Both the position numbers and the translations under genes were made by a program. From Pseudomonadota bacterium (GTDB taxonomy: Bacteria; Desulfobacterota; Desulfobulbia; Desulfobulbales; Desulfocapsaceae), in assembly GCA_018821785.1 (NCBI GenBank), contig JAHJLI010000276.1:1-53982 (forward strand): a stretch of 53,982 bases of DNA, read 5' to 3'. The notes under the pieces were generated by a model. The model was not told the DNA's origin and searched no databases. It was given only the letters and a program-made list of their open reading frames with translations. This document shows, piece after piece, positions 18,201 to 26,446 of the stretch (position 1 is the stretch's first letter; each line of letters opens with the position of its first letter).

Positions 18201-18312
18201 CGTATTCAGCCTCCTCCGCCTGCAGTATCTGGGTCGACGATACCGGCAGAGCGAAAAACATCAGGATGAGGAAAACGGCTGAAGCTGATACGGCGCTGGG
18301 AAAAAATGACAT
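15229..18312 (-). CDS. Secreted M1-type peptidase fused to ChaN-like and PDZ domains
   Basis: A 1027-residue exported protein. The signal peptide is about residues 1-26. An M1 (gluzincin) aminopeptidase-type domain follows, with HEIVH at 278-282 and the third zinc ligand Glu300 in CEGLTAFLSDH. The usual GAMEN substrate motif is not present; GIPTFTLLG occupies that area. Residues ~680-900 are a ChaN/Tiki-like domain (YVGESHTNFADH, GMEMFPA, LAGAQHTRK), a fold with conserved GxxH that in ChaN binds haem and is implicated in iron uptake. Residues ~930-1015 are a PDZ domain (AGVAGLIAGDRIEQINGM). Probably periplasmic peptide or haem-protein processing. It is monocistronic, and the three-part fusion is unusual. 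Confidence 0.85.
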   Translation of the reverse strand: MSFFPSAVSASAVFLILMFFALPVSSTQILQAEEAEYDLSLSFTSGEQVGKLTGTAKLTILPGRRLGLTFPQMEVTEALLRDETGSESELVKIHDALILPATTTRRTLFLSYTKTVAGETDNLISTSGISLISNWHPLPDQPMRFRLTATLPEKFSAITESDTFPLASQGKTVSAVYEKPVTAIHFAAGPYTIHKRQVRENLFVHSMFFQEDVDLADGYLMAAVEYLRRYEREIGPYPYNHYVIVANRLPTGLGIPTFTLLGQTVLRLPFIKATSLGHEIVHSWFGNSVEVDYRTGNWCEGLTAFLSDHAYREEKGEGVADRNESITRYLSYIAKDLTIPLRAFTSASHTQAMAEVKRAVGYGRGALLFHELREKIGRPAFSDGLRLFYANNRDHKASWDDLQQSFATAAKTELNTFFNERLERAYIPELAIEDVGITTSSTGSVLSFTLQQKTDKPFTLVVPIRIRTLGGEVTVNQEIRELSTPLTISLDRRPTEFIIDPDHVFLRQLNPEELAPVWSRFMGAEKKLAVLAQESDRELYQPLFDSLSDRGLTVTTADKVSNKELSDNNLLFLGTDQSPARSLFGPPPSVGTELILDVRQNPLSPHHVAVLITSGDKQNTKAIIGRLSHYGKYSYLKFAGGRNTEKRITPVQSGLSVILEDLPMGGATSHLTSFEPIVEKLTEARVVYVGESHTNFADHLLQLRIIEALYKKNPLLAIGMEMFPASSQPALDRYTLGNEKMDERVFLKESNYYQAWSYDYRYFRDIFNFAKARAIPVIGLNLDRQIVSEVFRTGGTDSLSFETLASLPSDRDLDMKGYRERLSEMHEVHVQGNHGSGFAGGFLQAQALWDETMAQYIVDFLTTHPDHTMVVLAGAQHTRKDSGIPPRVARRLPVRQASVLNIYNESTPADLNQVADYFFLAATKDLQTTPKIGVILDTVYKKGQSFLKINQISPHGKAGVAGLIAGDRIEQINGMVVSDMADLYIAMLDSKKGDIIDIKISREENGQDRELQLQVELTNPPVSPPQP

Positions 18313-18458
18313 ACAGGGTGTTTAGCTAGCTGAATGAGTGAGGTTTCACGAGGGCGGGCAATTCTCCCGCTTGGCGTTTTTGTATAGAGTAATAATAAAT
18401 TCCCTTTCATGCTAAGAAAAATTCTTTTCTTTGTCATGGGAGCGGCAAGGTACTCCGG

Positions 18459-20156
18459 GTGAAAAAGGCAAAAGAACACATCAAGATAGTCGGTATCAAT
18501 GCACGTTATACCCATTCCTGTCTGGCTCTTTTCTACGTCCGCAATGAGCTGGAGAAAAATTGTCCCGACATGGAAGGAGAACTCTGTCAATTCACCATCA
18601 ATGACAATTATTATGAGATGGTCATCAGGCTGAGTGCCGGCAGTCCCCGATACGTCTTCTTCTCGGCGGCAATCTGGAATAGTAGTCTCGTTGAAAAACT
18701 TACCCGTGATCTTCGTGTCTGCCTGCCCCATTGTCGGATAGTCATTGGCGGACCGCAGGCGGAGGTGCTTGCAAACCGCTTGGGACCTGATAACTGCACG
18801 GCTGTACTGGGTGAGATTGAAGGGATTGGAGAGGTTTTTTACCAAGATCTCGAGGAGGGCAAACTTCAACCTCTCTATGTTGGTTCTTTTTTTTCTCTGC
18901 CGAAACGCTTTTTCGATTATCCGTACCGGGAGAATGATTTTGCAGACCATCTCCGCAATCGGCACATCTACTATGAAAGCTCGCGGGGCTGTCCGTTTGG
19001 TTGCAGCTATTGCCTGTCAGCTGCCGAAAAAGGGTTGTATTATAAAGAGATAGAGGTCGTCGAGAAGGAGCTGGCTGATATCCTTTATCATCGGCCCAAA
19101 GTCGTGCGCTTCATCGACCGTACCTTCAATGATCGGCCGGACCGGGCTCTGGCGATTTGGCGGTTCTTGGCAGCGGAGGGTGGAGACACTCTCTTCCATT
19201 TCGAAATGGCGCCGGATCGGTTTTCCGAGGAGATGTTTGCCTTTCTTGCGACTCTGAAACCCGGTAGATTCCAGTTCGAACTGGGTATCCAGTCAACCAA
19301 TCCGGCAACCCTTCTGGCGGTAAACAGGCGTGTTGATCCGGCCGAGGCGCAGGATACGGTGGCCAGGCTCGCGGCCTTTGGTAACATCCACCTCCATGTT
19401 GATCTCATTCTTGCCCTGCCTTTTGAGACCAAGGAGACCTTCGCTGAATCCTTCCGCGCTGTTTTTTCCATGGGTGCCCACTATATTCAAATGGGATTGT
19501 TGAAAATTCTGCCCGACACCCCCATCTGTCATGAAGCGGGTGAATTCGGATATCGCCACTGCAACGAACCGCCCTATGCCGTTTTGGAGAACAGGTGGAT
19601 GGACCATAGCACCGTCGGTGAACTGTATTGGTTTTCTGAGATGGTGGAAAAGTTCATGAATAACCGCTATTTTGTCACCCTTTGGAAATATTTGCGAAGG
19701 CGCAGGGAAAACGGCTTTGACTTTTTCCAGAGACTCCTGGTTTTTTGCCATGACTGCGGTTTCTTTCAACTGGCTGCAACCCAGGAACTGTTGTGCAAAC
19801 TGCTGGTGAAACTGGCGGATGAGCGCAATGACGGACGGCTCATCATCGAACTGTTGCGTTATGACTGGCTTCGCTGCGGTTTCAGGTTTCTCCCTGATTG
19901 TCTGCAGCAGGATGGCTTTCTTGAGAAACCGGAGGTGACCAGGTCGACCTTCTACCAGTCTCTGCCGGAAGAGTTGCCAGGGGTATACGGTCGGGCCAGC
20001 CGCAATCAATTCTTTCGAAAATCCTTTTTTTTAAGGGTTTCTCTTGAGGCGATTACCGAGATCGATTTTAAGGAAAAGACCGAGAATTGCTGTCTGTGTA
20101 TTCTGGCGGAGCGGGAGTATGGACTCTTTGGATTTAATAAAGTGTTGTTGTTTTAG
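18459..20156 (+). CDS. B12-binding-type radical SAM protein, DUF4080 family
   Basis: A 565-residue radical SAM enzyme. The N-terminal ~130 residues have the Rossmann-like layout of a cobalamin-binding domain (VGINARYTHSCLALFY, then VIGGPQAEV). The radical SAM core carries GCPFGCSYC with Cys178, 182 and 185. The C-terminal ~200 residues are the DUF4080 region, whose role is unknown. The substrate is not known for the family as far as I recall. The start is GTG 18459, which is divergent from the M1-ChaN gene with 146 bp between. The stop is followed by a T-rich stretch without a clear hairpin. Confidence 0.85.
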   Translation: MKKAKEHIKIVGINARYTHSCLALFYVRNELEKNCPDMEGELCQFTINDNYYEMVIRLSAGSPRYVFFSAAIWNSSLVEKLTRDLRVCLPHCRIVIGGPQAEVLANRLGPDNCTAVLGEIEGIGEVFYQDLEEGKLQPLYVGSFFSLPKRFFDYPYRENDFADHLRNRHIYYESSRGCPFGCSYCLSAAEKGLYYKEIEVVEKELADILYHRPKVVRFIDRTFNDRPDRALAIWRFLAAEGGDTLFHFEMAPDRFSEEMFAFLATLKPGRFQFELGIQSTNPATLLAVNRRVDPAEAQDTVARLAAFGNIHLHVDLILALPFETKETFAESFRAVFSMGAHYIQMGLLKILPDTPICHEAGEFGYRHCNEPPYAVLENRWMDHSTVGELYWFSEMVEKFMNNRYFVTLWKYLRRRRENGFDFFQRLLVFCHDCGFFQLAATQELLCKLLVKLADERNDGRLIIELLRYDWLRCGFRFLPDCLQQDGFLEKPEVTRSTFYQSLPEELPGVYGRASRNQFFRKSFFLRVSLEAITEIDFKEKTENCCLCILAEREYGLFGFNKVLLF

Positions 20157-20263
20157 ATATTTATAATTTTTTTCAAAAGAGTGGACATTAGCTGGTATCG
20201 AGATGCCAATGCAAGCATTGATTGTCAGGACTCAACCTTCCGTAAAGATGGTCGGGAAAAAAG

Positions 20264-20291
20264 TTGACCTGTGCAAAGGGCGGTATATAGT
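20264..20291 (+). promoter_or_regulatory. Sigma70-type promoter upstream of serA
   Basis: TTGACC (20264-20269), a 16-bp spacer and TATAGT (20286-20291), about 65 bp before the serA start. A good match to the vegetative consensus. Confidence 0.6.
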
Positions 20292-20355
20292 AGCAGCTGT
20301 TTTTTAGAGCCCTTCCGTTTGCAATACGTGACAACCAATGAATAAAGAGGATTCC

Positions 20356-21540
20356 ATGTCAGTTTATAAAATAAAAAAAATCAACACCATAGCCCAAGAA
20401 GGTTTGCGGATGTTCGGTGACAGATTCGCAGTTTCAGCGGAGGAAACCAGTCCCGATGGAATAATTCTTCGCAGCTCGAAGCTGAATGTCGATGACTATC
20501 CAACCCTATTGGTCGTTGCCAGAGCCGGGGCGGGAACCAACAACATCAATGTTGCCAGAGCGACGGAGAAGGGTGTCTGTGTATTAAATACCCCAGGTGC
20601 CAATGCCAATGCAGTCGTAGACCTGGTTTTCCCGATGATAGGTGTCTGGAGAAGAAATATTTACCGGGGTATCGAATTTTGTAAGTCATTAGCGACAATG
20701 GATCCAGACAAAGTCAGCGTTGAGGTTGAGGCGCGAAAGAGTGCCTTTAAAGGAGAGGAAATCGCCGGAAAAACCCTGGGCGTTATTGGCCTCGGCCAGA
20801 TCGGGGTACGTCTTGCCAACGGTGGGGTGTTCAGGCATATGCGCGTAAATGGTTTTGATCCCGCACCTGCCCTTGCCAACATTCATCAATTGTCGCCGGA
20901 AGTTGTTCTCTGTCGGTCGATAAGGGATACGGTCGGCAATGCCGACGTGGTCAGTCTGCATCTTCCGCTGGGCGATAGAACCCGCAATCTGGTCAATAAA
21001 GAATTTATTGCCCGCATGAAGAAAGGGGCCATACTGGTCAACTATTCACGGGGGCCGATCGTCGAAGAGCAGGCGATCATTGAGGCTTTGGATAGTGGCT
21101 ACCTTGATGCCTATCTCTGCGATTTTCCAACGCCTGCCCTGGTCAAACACAACAAGGTGTTGACGACTCCGCATCTTGGCGCCTCAACCTCTGAATCTGA
21201 GGAAAATTGTGCCACTATGGCAGTGAAGGAGATTTCCAACTACTTGAAATACGGCAACGTCGTCCACAGCGTCAACTTCCCCAATATCGAATCGACACCA
21301 ACCGACAAAGTGCAATCACGACTTATTGTCATCAATCGCGATGTGCCGGGAATGATCGCCTTCGTTTCTAATATTTTTGCCCACAACCATTTGAACATCG
21401 CCAGTTTTTTGAACCAGTCAAATGGCACGGTTGGGTACAACATTATAGATGTGGAATCGGAAATTCCTTCGGGGGTTGTCGAAGAAATCAAGAGAAATTC
21501 AGATGTTATCCGTACAAGAGTAATCGTCTTCAAGGATTAG
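20356..21540 (+). CDS. serA: D-3-phosphoglycerate dehydrogenase with C-terminal ACT domain
   Basis: A 394-residue NAD-dependent dehydrogenase for the first step of serine synthesis (3-phosphoglycerate to 3-phosphohydroxypyruvate). The start ATG 20356 is chosen because AGAGGA precedes it at proper distance; ATG 20338 has none. Features in order are a substrate domain with RAGAGTNNINV, a Rossmann motif GVIGLGQIGVRLANG, the SRGPIVEEQAI arm, the TTPHLGAST His loop, and an ACT domain (VINRDVPGMIAFVSN) that usually binds serine for feedback inhibition. The usual acidic residue of the catalytic relay (relatives read like FPxxEL before the His loop) is not obvious here, where the sequence is FPTPALV. 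A strong promoter lies upstream. Confidence 0.88.
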   Translation: MSVYKIKKINTIAQEGLRMFGDRFAVSAEETSPDGIILRSSKLNVDDYPTLLVVARAGAGTNNINVARATEKGVCVLNTPGANANAVVDLVFPMIGVWRRNIYRGIEFCKSLATMDPDKVSVEVEARKSAFKGEEIAGKTLGVIGLGQIGVRLANGGVFRHMRVNGFDPAPALANIHQLSPEVVLCRSIRDTVGNADVVSLHLPLGDRTRNLVNKEFIARMKKGAILVNYSRGPIVEEQAIIEALDSGYLDAYLCDFPTPALVKHNKVLTTPHLGASTSESEENCATMAVKEISNYLKYGNVVHSVNFPNIESTPTDKVQSRLIVINRDVPGMIAFVSNIFAHNHLNIASFLNQSNGTVGYNIIDVESEIPSGVVEEIKRNSDVIRTRVIVFKD

Positions 21541-21751
21541 CGCCGGATCGTATGGTGAGCTAGTATAAAAAATACGACCTGGCTCGCCCCTCTATGCGGT
21601 TGGAGAATAGAGTGGATCTGACTAATTTCCCCGGAAGAGTTCAAAATATTGTACATTTCTCGAACCATGGACGACCGTTGTTTGTCCGTTTGTGAAGGTA
21701 AGTGGCTGTTTATACGTGGTGGATTCATATTCTTAAAAATGGCATGGAATA
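21541..21751. other. Intergenic region after serA
   Basis: About 210 bp with no gene I can support, AT-rich, leading into the promoter-terminator pair at 21752-21828. Confidence 0.35.
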
Positions 21752-21760
21752 TGCTATAAT
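21752..21760 (+). promoter_or_regulatory. Extended -10 promoter element
   Basis: TGCTATAAT is a perfect extended -10 (TGn plus TATAAT at 21755-21760); no good -35 at 17 bp. Transcription would start near 21767, only about 28 bases before an intrinsic terminator, implying a very short terminated RNA or an attenuated leader for the DUF362 gene. Confidence 0.5.
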
Positions 21761-21794
21761 AATTATGCTTTATCTCTTCTCTCTTTTCTCCTGG

Positions 21795-21828
21795 AAAAAC
21801 CGGACTTCTGCGCGGGGGTCCGGTTTTT
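21795..21828 (+). terminator. Intrinsic terminator upstream of the DUF362 gene
   Basis: AAAAACCGGAC (21795-21805) pairs with GTCCGGTTTTT (21818-21828); GC-rich core flanked by A and T runs, followed by CTCTTTC. It is 255 bp after the serA stop and 47 bp before the DUF362 start, so it may serve either the serA transcript or the short RNA from the promoter at 21752-21760. Confidence 0.85.
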
Positions 21829-21874
21829 CTCTTTCATTTTCCCACCCTCTCTTTACTCCCTTGTTGGTTTTCAC

Positions 21875-22810
21875 ATGAGCGACCCTGCTATACAGGTGGT
21901 GCTGCAGAAGTGCGTCGAATATGGCCGGTCCTCAATTGCTTCGGTTGTTGAGGATGCGTTTATACACCTTGGGCGAAACGATGGCATGCACGGGCAGGTC
22001 GTTCTGCTTAAACCGAATCTGATCAGCGGCGGTGGCCCTTCGCTCGCCTGCACCCATCCCGAGTTTATTGCCGGAGTCGCTGCCTGTTTTCTTGATCATG
22101 GGGCAAAGGTTCTTCTTGGTGATTCTCCGGCCTTTGGCAATGCCGCCAAGGTGTGTGAGAAACATGGGATTTCCAAGACTATAAAAAAAATGAATGTAAA
22201 GGTTGTAGACTTCTCCACCCCACTGCAGAAGCAGTTGGCCGGTGGGGTGACCGTGACCCTTGCCCGAGAAGCGCTGGAATGCGACCTTTTTGTAGGATTG
22301 CCCAAAGTCAAAGCCCATAACCAACTGTATGTAACCCTCGCTGTAAAGAATATTTTCGGCATCGTCAAGGGAGTTAATAAGGCTTTGCTGCACATGGTTC
22401 ATGGCTCGACACACCATGGTTTTGCCGCGATCATTCTTGATCTTCTTGATCTCCTGCCGCCCCAGATGCATTTGGCTGATGGTATAGTGGCCATGCATAG
22501 GTCCGGGCCTCTTGACGGCGAGCAGCTTCCTCTCTCATGTATCGCCGTGGCAACCTCTGCGGTGGCGATGGATACTGCCTTGTTAACAGCCCTTGAACTG
22601 GATCCGCGACGAAGTCCGCTTTGGCAGGTTGCCGCAGCGCGAAAGCTTGCCGGCAGTGACCCCAACTGTATCGACTATCCTGTGCTTTTGCCGGAGGATT
22701 TTTTTGATTCCGGGTTCCTAGCCCCAGCTGGCCTCAACCCTATCCGTTTCAACCCCCTAAGATTTATCCGGGGATTGATGAAAAGGGCGATGCTGAAGGT
22801 CCATTCCTGA
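21875..22810 (+). CDS. DUF362 domain protein
   Basis: A 311-residue protein of the DUF362 family, predicted cytoplasmic. Typical elements are LLKPNLISGGGP (about residues 45-56), GDSPAFGNAAKVC, LPKVKAHNQ, VKNIFGIVKGVNK and the ADGIVAMHRSGP stretch. Many family members carry a C-terminal ferredoxin domain; this one does not and ends in a basic tail (RGLMKRAMLKVHS). The family's biochemical role is not established. There is no clear ribosome binding site before the ATG, although MSDPA is a reasonable start. The upstream terminator suggests regulated or independent transcription. Confidence 0.85.
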   Translation: MSDPAIQVVLQKCVEYGRSSIASVVEDAFIHLGRNDGMHGQVVLLKPNLISGGGPSLACTHPEFIAGVAACFLDHGAKVLLGDSPAFGNAAKVCEKHGISKTIKKMNVKVVDFSTPLQKQLAGGVTVTLAREALECDLFVGLPKVKAHNQLYVTLAVKNIFGIVKGVNKALLHMVHGSTHHGFAAIILDLLDLLPPQMHLADGIVAMHRSGPLDGEQLPLSCIAVATSAVAMDTALLTALELDPRRSPLWQVAAARKLAGSDPNCIDYPVLLPEDFFDSGFLAPAGLNPIRFNPLRFIRGLMKRAMLKVHS

Positions 22811-22915
22811 AGAGGCATCCGAAAGATTTATGAAAATTGTTTGTTCTGCATGTTTGCGATCTTGATACTCTAGTGCATTTGGTAACGTAAAAAGAAATTA
22901 AATAAAGGATAAAAA

Positions 22916-23668
22916 ATGTTTGATTTACAGGGGAAGGTGGCACTCATAACCGGAGGCTCACGGGGAATTGGCAGAGCCATAGCCATAAGGCTCGCTGAAT
23001 CCGGAGCGGATGTGGTCGTGAACTATGTCCGCCATAGAAAAGACGCCACAGAAACGGCTGAAGAGGTTGAAAAACTCCGACGGCGCTGCCTATTGGTCAA
23101 GGCCAATGTTGCCAATTCAGACGATGTCCGGGGAATGTTTGCAGCCATTTCGGAAGAATTCGGGCACCTCGATATTTTGGTCAGCAATGCTGCCTCAGGC
23201 GTTTTGAAACCTGTGCTGGAACTCACTGAGCGGCACTGGAACTGGGCCATGGATATAAATGCCCGGGCACTCCTTACTCTTGTGCAGCAAGGATTGCCCT
23301 TGATGAGTCGGGGCAGCCGCGTGATGGCTGTGTCGAGCCTCGGCTCGGTTCGGGCGATCGAAAATTATACCACCGTCGGGGCTTCGAAAGCGGCCCTGGA
23401 ATCACTTGTCCGGCATCTGGCGGTGGAACTTGGTCCACGAGGGATCAATGTCAATACCATCAGTGCCGGAGCAGTTGACACCGATGCTCTGAAACACTTC
23501 CCCAATCGCGACGAGATTCTTCAAGCGGCCACCGAGCGGACCCCTCTTGGGCGGTTGACCACGCCGCAGGATGTGGCTGATATTGCATTATTTCTCTGCA
23601 GTCACTTGGCGGGGATGATCCAGGGACAGGTGATCACGGTGGATGGAGGCTATGCGATTCGCGGTTAG
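22916..23668 (+). CDS. fabL: Short-chain dehydrogenase, FabL-like enoyl-ACP reductase
   Basis: A 250-residue SDR enzyme. The cofactor motif TGGSRGIG (12-19) is followed by the SNAASG segment where classical SDRs have NNAG, and by an ENYTTVGASK catalytic stretch with Tyr and Lys separated by six residues. That Y-x6-K spacing, together with GVLKPVLEL, INARALL and ISAGAVDTDALKHFPNR, is characteristic of FabL, the NADPH-dependent enoyl-ACP reductase III of Bacillus, not of the ketoacyl reductase FabG (Y-x3-K). It should catalyse the last reduction in fatty-acid elongation. AAAGGAT is its ribosome binding site. It is not within a fatty-acid operon here. Confidence 0.83.
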   Translation: MFDLQGKVALITGGSRGIGRAIAIRLAESGADVVVNYVRHRKDATETAEEVEKLRRRCLLVKANVANSDDVRGMFAAISEEFGHLDILVSNAASGVLKPVLELTERHWNWAMDINARALLTLVQQGLPLMSRGSRVMAVSSLGSVRAIENYTTVGASKAALESLVRHLAVELGPRGINVNTISAGAVDTDALKHFPNRDEILQAATERTPLGRLTTPQDVADIALFLCSHLAGMIQGQVITVDGGYAIRG

Positions 23669-23820
23669 CTTTTTGAGAGGGGTAAGGAAGGTGCAATGAA
23701 CGTAATTCCAAGAAATGCAGCTCTTTCCATTTGTCGTTAATTTGCTTATGTTTCAGTTTGTTACACAGAAAATAGTGAATAAAAATAGTAAAAATAGAAT
23801 AGGCAAATAAAGGGCACTAT

Positions 23821-23845
23821 CCACATTCTTCGATGAAGAATGTGG
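23821..23845. terminator. Perfect stem-loop between fabL and the decayed operon
   Basis: CCACATTCTTC (23821-23831), a 3-base loop GAT, and GAAGAATGTGG (23835-23845) make an 11-bp perfect hairpin. No strong U-tract on the plus strand; on the minus strand a T-rich run follows a short way on. Probably the old terminator of the minus-strand decayed operon. Confidence 0.5.
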
Positions 23846-23889
23846 CGATTAATGGTTCAGTTTTCCAGCTTGCGGATCCCTACTCGACA

Positions 23890-24660
23890 CACGTAGAGAG
23901 TGAGGATGATTGACAGCACTAATGTACCCTTCCCGCCGAGAGACCAAGGGATACGAGGTCGGTAAACTCAAAAGACACACCCTTATTTGTGCTTTGCACC
24001 TCACGATAGGTGGGCATGAGACCCAGACCGAGAATGGTCCAGGTGATCAGGAATGCGGCAAAAAGGGAAATTCACCGCGTGGGGCCGGAGATGCAGCGAG
24101 AAAACCACAGAGCCAGATATTGGCAAAGACGACAAGATTGCCGATATAGGCAGTCGACAGAGAGGAGCGGTCGAGGGGAAGGGCCTTGAAGTTTTAGAGA
24201 TAAACAAAAATCAGCACTCCGATCATGAAAAGTTGTAACAGGACAAAAACGGTGATAAGCGCCGAAAGACTCCTGGAACTTGGAAAACCCGGTTTCAAAC
24301 AGTCGGTCCATCGCAATCTCGCCAGAAAAATTGAGGACCAAGGGGGTGGTCAGGAGGAGTCCTCCGAGTAGCCAGTCGTTCTTTTAGTCGAGAAGATACT
24401 CAGTCGCCCCCCCCACGCTGGAGCCCAATGCCCGAATGGAGCGAAGATCGAATTTAAATACAAAATAATGTCCTTGGTACGTTTGGCCAGAAACAGATAG
24501 ACGATGGCGACTGCCAGGGGGAGAGCAAAGGCCGATGCTGTTATAGCGACCAGCGGTACCAGAAAAATAAGCAGGGGCCAGAACAGTTGATCCGCCGTAA
24601 ACGCCCGGCCATAGGCTCCGAAAACCGGCAGTGAGAAGATAGGCACCATCCAATAAGTAC
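23890..24660 (-). pseudogene. Remnant of ABC exporter permease gene(s)
   Basis: On the minus strand, hydrophobic membrane-segment-like stretches survive in broken frames. At 24350-24649 there is a block FWPLLIFLVPLVAITASAFA followed by LPLAVAIVYLFLAKRTK, and near 24100-24230 a block with TAYIGNLVVFANIWLC in another frame interrupted by stops. This resembles the ABC-2-type permease that usually follows an ATPase in transglutaminase/ABC operons. No intact frame over ~100 codons remains. The boundaries are approximate. Confidence 0.6.
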
Positions 24661-24867
24661 TGACGCTGGTAGTGAAGAAGTGCAGTAAATAGATCTCACC
24701 AGGTCGAAGAGTTCCAGATGGCGATCCGTTTCATTCTTGAGGCTGGGGCCGAGAAAGCCGTATATCTCGCTGGCGGCAAGTTTCAGACTAGCACTATCGA
24801 CAGCGGTGAAGGAACAAAAGTTTTTCGTGAGGTTGTGAAGGTTGAGAAGTTCTTGTCGCATATACAA
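24660..24867 (-). pseudogene. Truncated ABC transporter ATPase
   Basis: Minus-strand frame from 24867 (MYMRQE, or MRQE at 24861) gives a typical ABC ATPase N-terminus: LHNLTKNFCSFTAVDSASLK, then the EIYGFLGP that normally runs into the Walker A loop NGAGKST. Instead the sequence passes into SLKNETDRHLELFD without the lysine loop, and no Q-loop, signature or Walker B follows. A deletion appears to have removed the rest of the ATPase and joined it to permease sequence. Clearly non-functional as a transporter ATPase. Confidence 0.75.
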
Positions 24868-24884
24868 TTCCTGTCATGTTGTGA

Positions 24885-26170
24885 CAAATTTTGTCACGCT
24901 TTCCAAGCTGAAAGAGATTTATTGTTGAGTGTGCCAAGGAGGCAGCCGAGCCGCACCTGTTCTTGCATCTCGCTAAGAATGAAGCGAAGATGGGTGAAAT
25001 CGGCGGGAAAATGTTTGGTGGTGTCGATACTAATCCAGCGGCTGTCAAAGAAAGCCTTGTTCCAGAAATGTTAGCAAAAAGCCTCCCGCTGGAGTGTGAC
25101 GCCTGTGGCAAGCCGGCGGGATCGGGGGGCGATGACCGGACGTTTTTCCAGATTCTGGTAGACCCAACCGGCAAAGAGTTTGACCTGCATAATAGGCTGG
25201 GCTATTTCTGCGGTTATTTGTCTCGCCAACTCCATAATTTCCGGGCGATCTGCCTGGATATACGGTGAAGCGGCAAGAGTTGCAGTCACATCGGGGCAGG
25301 TCAGGGCACTCATTTCAGATGGAAGCTCTTCGCGGCTTGCTGTCAGGAGTTTGCCGGTCAACACCAGTCTGTCACCGTCCAGGTCAAATTTGCTGTCGTT
25401 CGTAATCGTCAGACGATGCTGCTTGGTTGGTCCTGCAACATCTCCAAGTTGGCCCTGAAGTTTGACGACCACTGCAGGAAACAGATCCTCCTTGCAGCCG
25501 GAAAAGATTGATGGCTTTGAACTTTGGGTCTTTCAGAAAAACAAAACCGGCTGGCGATTCTTCCTTCACCACTACGCCGGAATTGTTCAACCATGAGCTA
25601 ACCCTAGCACTGAAAATTATTCGATAAAATGGTGCAGTTTTTGCAAATTCCGGTTGGTGAAGACGGAATCCTGGACACGATATTCAAGGACCGACTCCTG
25701 GCTGGCAAGAGACAGAGGATCAAACCACGGGATGCTTCTCATTTTCCCCTAAGTCGTTACCAGACAGCCCCCCAGCGGGAGGTTGTCAGTATCGGTAGAG
25801 TCGGAAAAGTCAGGGCTTCCCTTATAGTGTTTGTGCCAGTGTCCAGCAGGTATTTCAAGCTGTTGCCGTCAACAGTTCTGCTTGTCTGTAGCCGGTATAA
25901 GGGGGATTGAAATGAAAAATCGAAATTTTGCAAATAATTGTCGGACGCCAGGGTCGCTCCGAGTCAGAGAGTTATAGCCTGTATCGCCTGAGTGATATTG
26001 AGGTTCATGATGGCCTCTTGCTCAAATAATTGTTTGTTGTCTGAGCCGACACTGTCACGGTTGACGACAAAGCCGATTTTGCTATCCCGGAAATAGATAC
26101 CTTGGTACTCTTCAGGTTCGGCTTGTTTGAGGGTTTTGATTTCCTTCAAATTGACCGTACTGATGAACAT
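24885..26170 (-). pseudogene. Decayed transglutaminase-like protein gene
   Basis: The minus-strand reading starts at ATG 26170 (MFISTVNLKE), continues EEYQGIYFRDSKIGF, hits an in-frame TGA at 25964-25966, resumes in the same frame (ATLASDNYLQNFDFSFQSP), and stops again at TAA 25757-25759. A shifted frame (25071-25472) carries PEIMELARQITAE, AGWVYQNLEKRP and ends just where the catalytic Cys loop is expected; after another stop comes SRWISIDTTKHFPADFTHLR, the region with the His/Asp half of the transglutaminase site. The pieces are in the correct order for one transglutaminase-core protein, with at least three stops or shifts and a probable deletion around the active site. Confidence 0.7.
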
Positions 26171-26379
26171 ATCTCTTTTCAGGAGGAGGGTGGAAAGTAT
26201 CGCCTAAGCAAAGAAAATCAGTAGCTTCACCCTGAATAAGAGAGGCGGGAAAGCATTATTCATAGCAAAATAGCCATTTACCCTTTCATTGTGAATGGAG
26301 GAGCCTCGGTTGGACAGTAAAAAGAGGGAAAAGGTTGGGCCCTCTCGTAGGGTGTTGTTTTAAATAAAGATATATAATC
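26171..26379. other. Intergenic region between decayed operon and maf
   Basis: No gene seen. GGAGGAGGGTGG-like G-rich sequence at 26180-26195 is on the sense opposite to the decayed gene, and the maf promoter begins at 26380. Confidence 0.3.
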
Positions 26380-26409
26380 TTGTAATTGCGAACTATAATC
26401 TGCTATAAG
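26380..26409 (+). promoter_or_regulatory. Promoter of the maf-like gene
   Basis: TTGTAA (26380-26385), 18-bp spacer, and TATAAG (26404-26409) preceded by TGC as an extended -10. The start codon is 37 bp downstream of the -10 element. Confidence 0.5.
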
Positions 26410-26446
26410 AGAGATAGTGCTGTAATACTTTTGGAAATTCTTAACA

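Noticed and set aside
18261..18965. Minus-strand frame of 234 codons across the M1-ChaN / DUF4080 boundary.
   Set aside because: Overlaps the starts of two well-supported divergent genes and shows no recognisable motif.
21932..22498. Minus-strand frame of 188 codons antisense to the DUF362 gene.
   Set aside because: No motif and the plus-strand protein is well supported.
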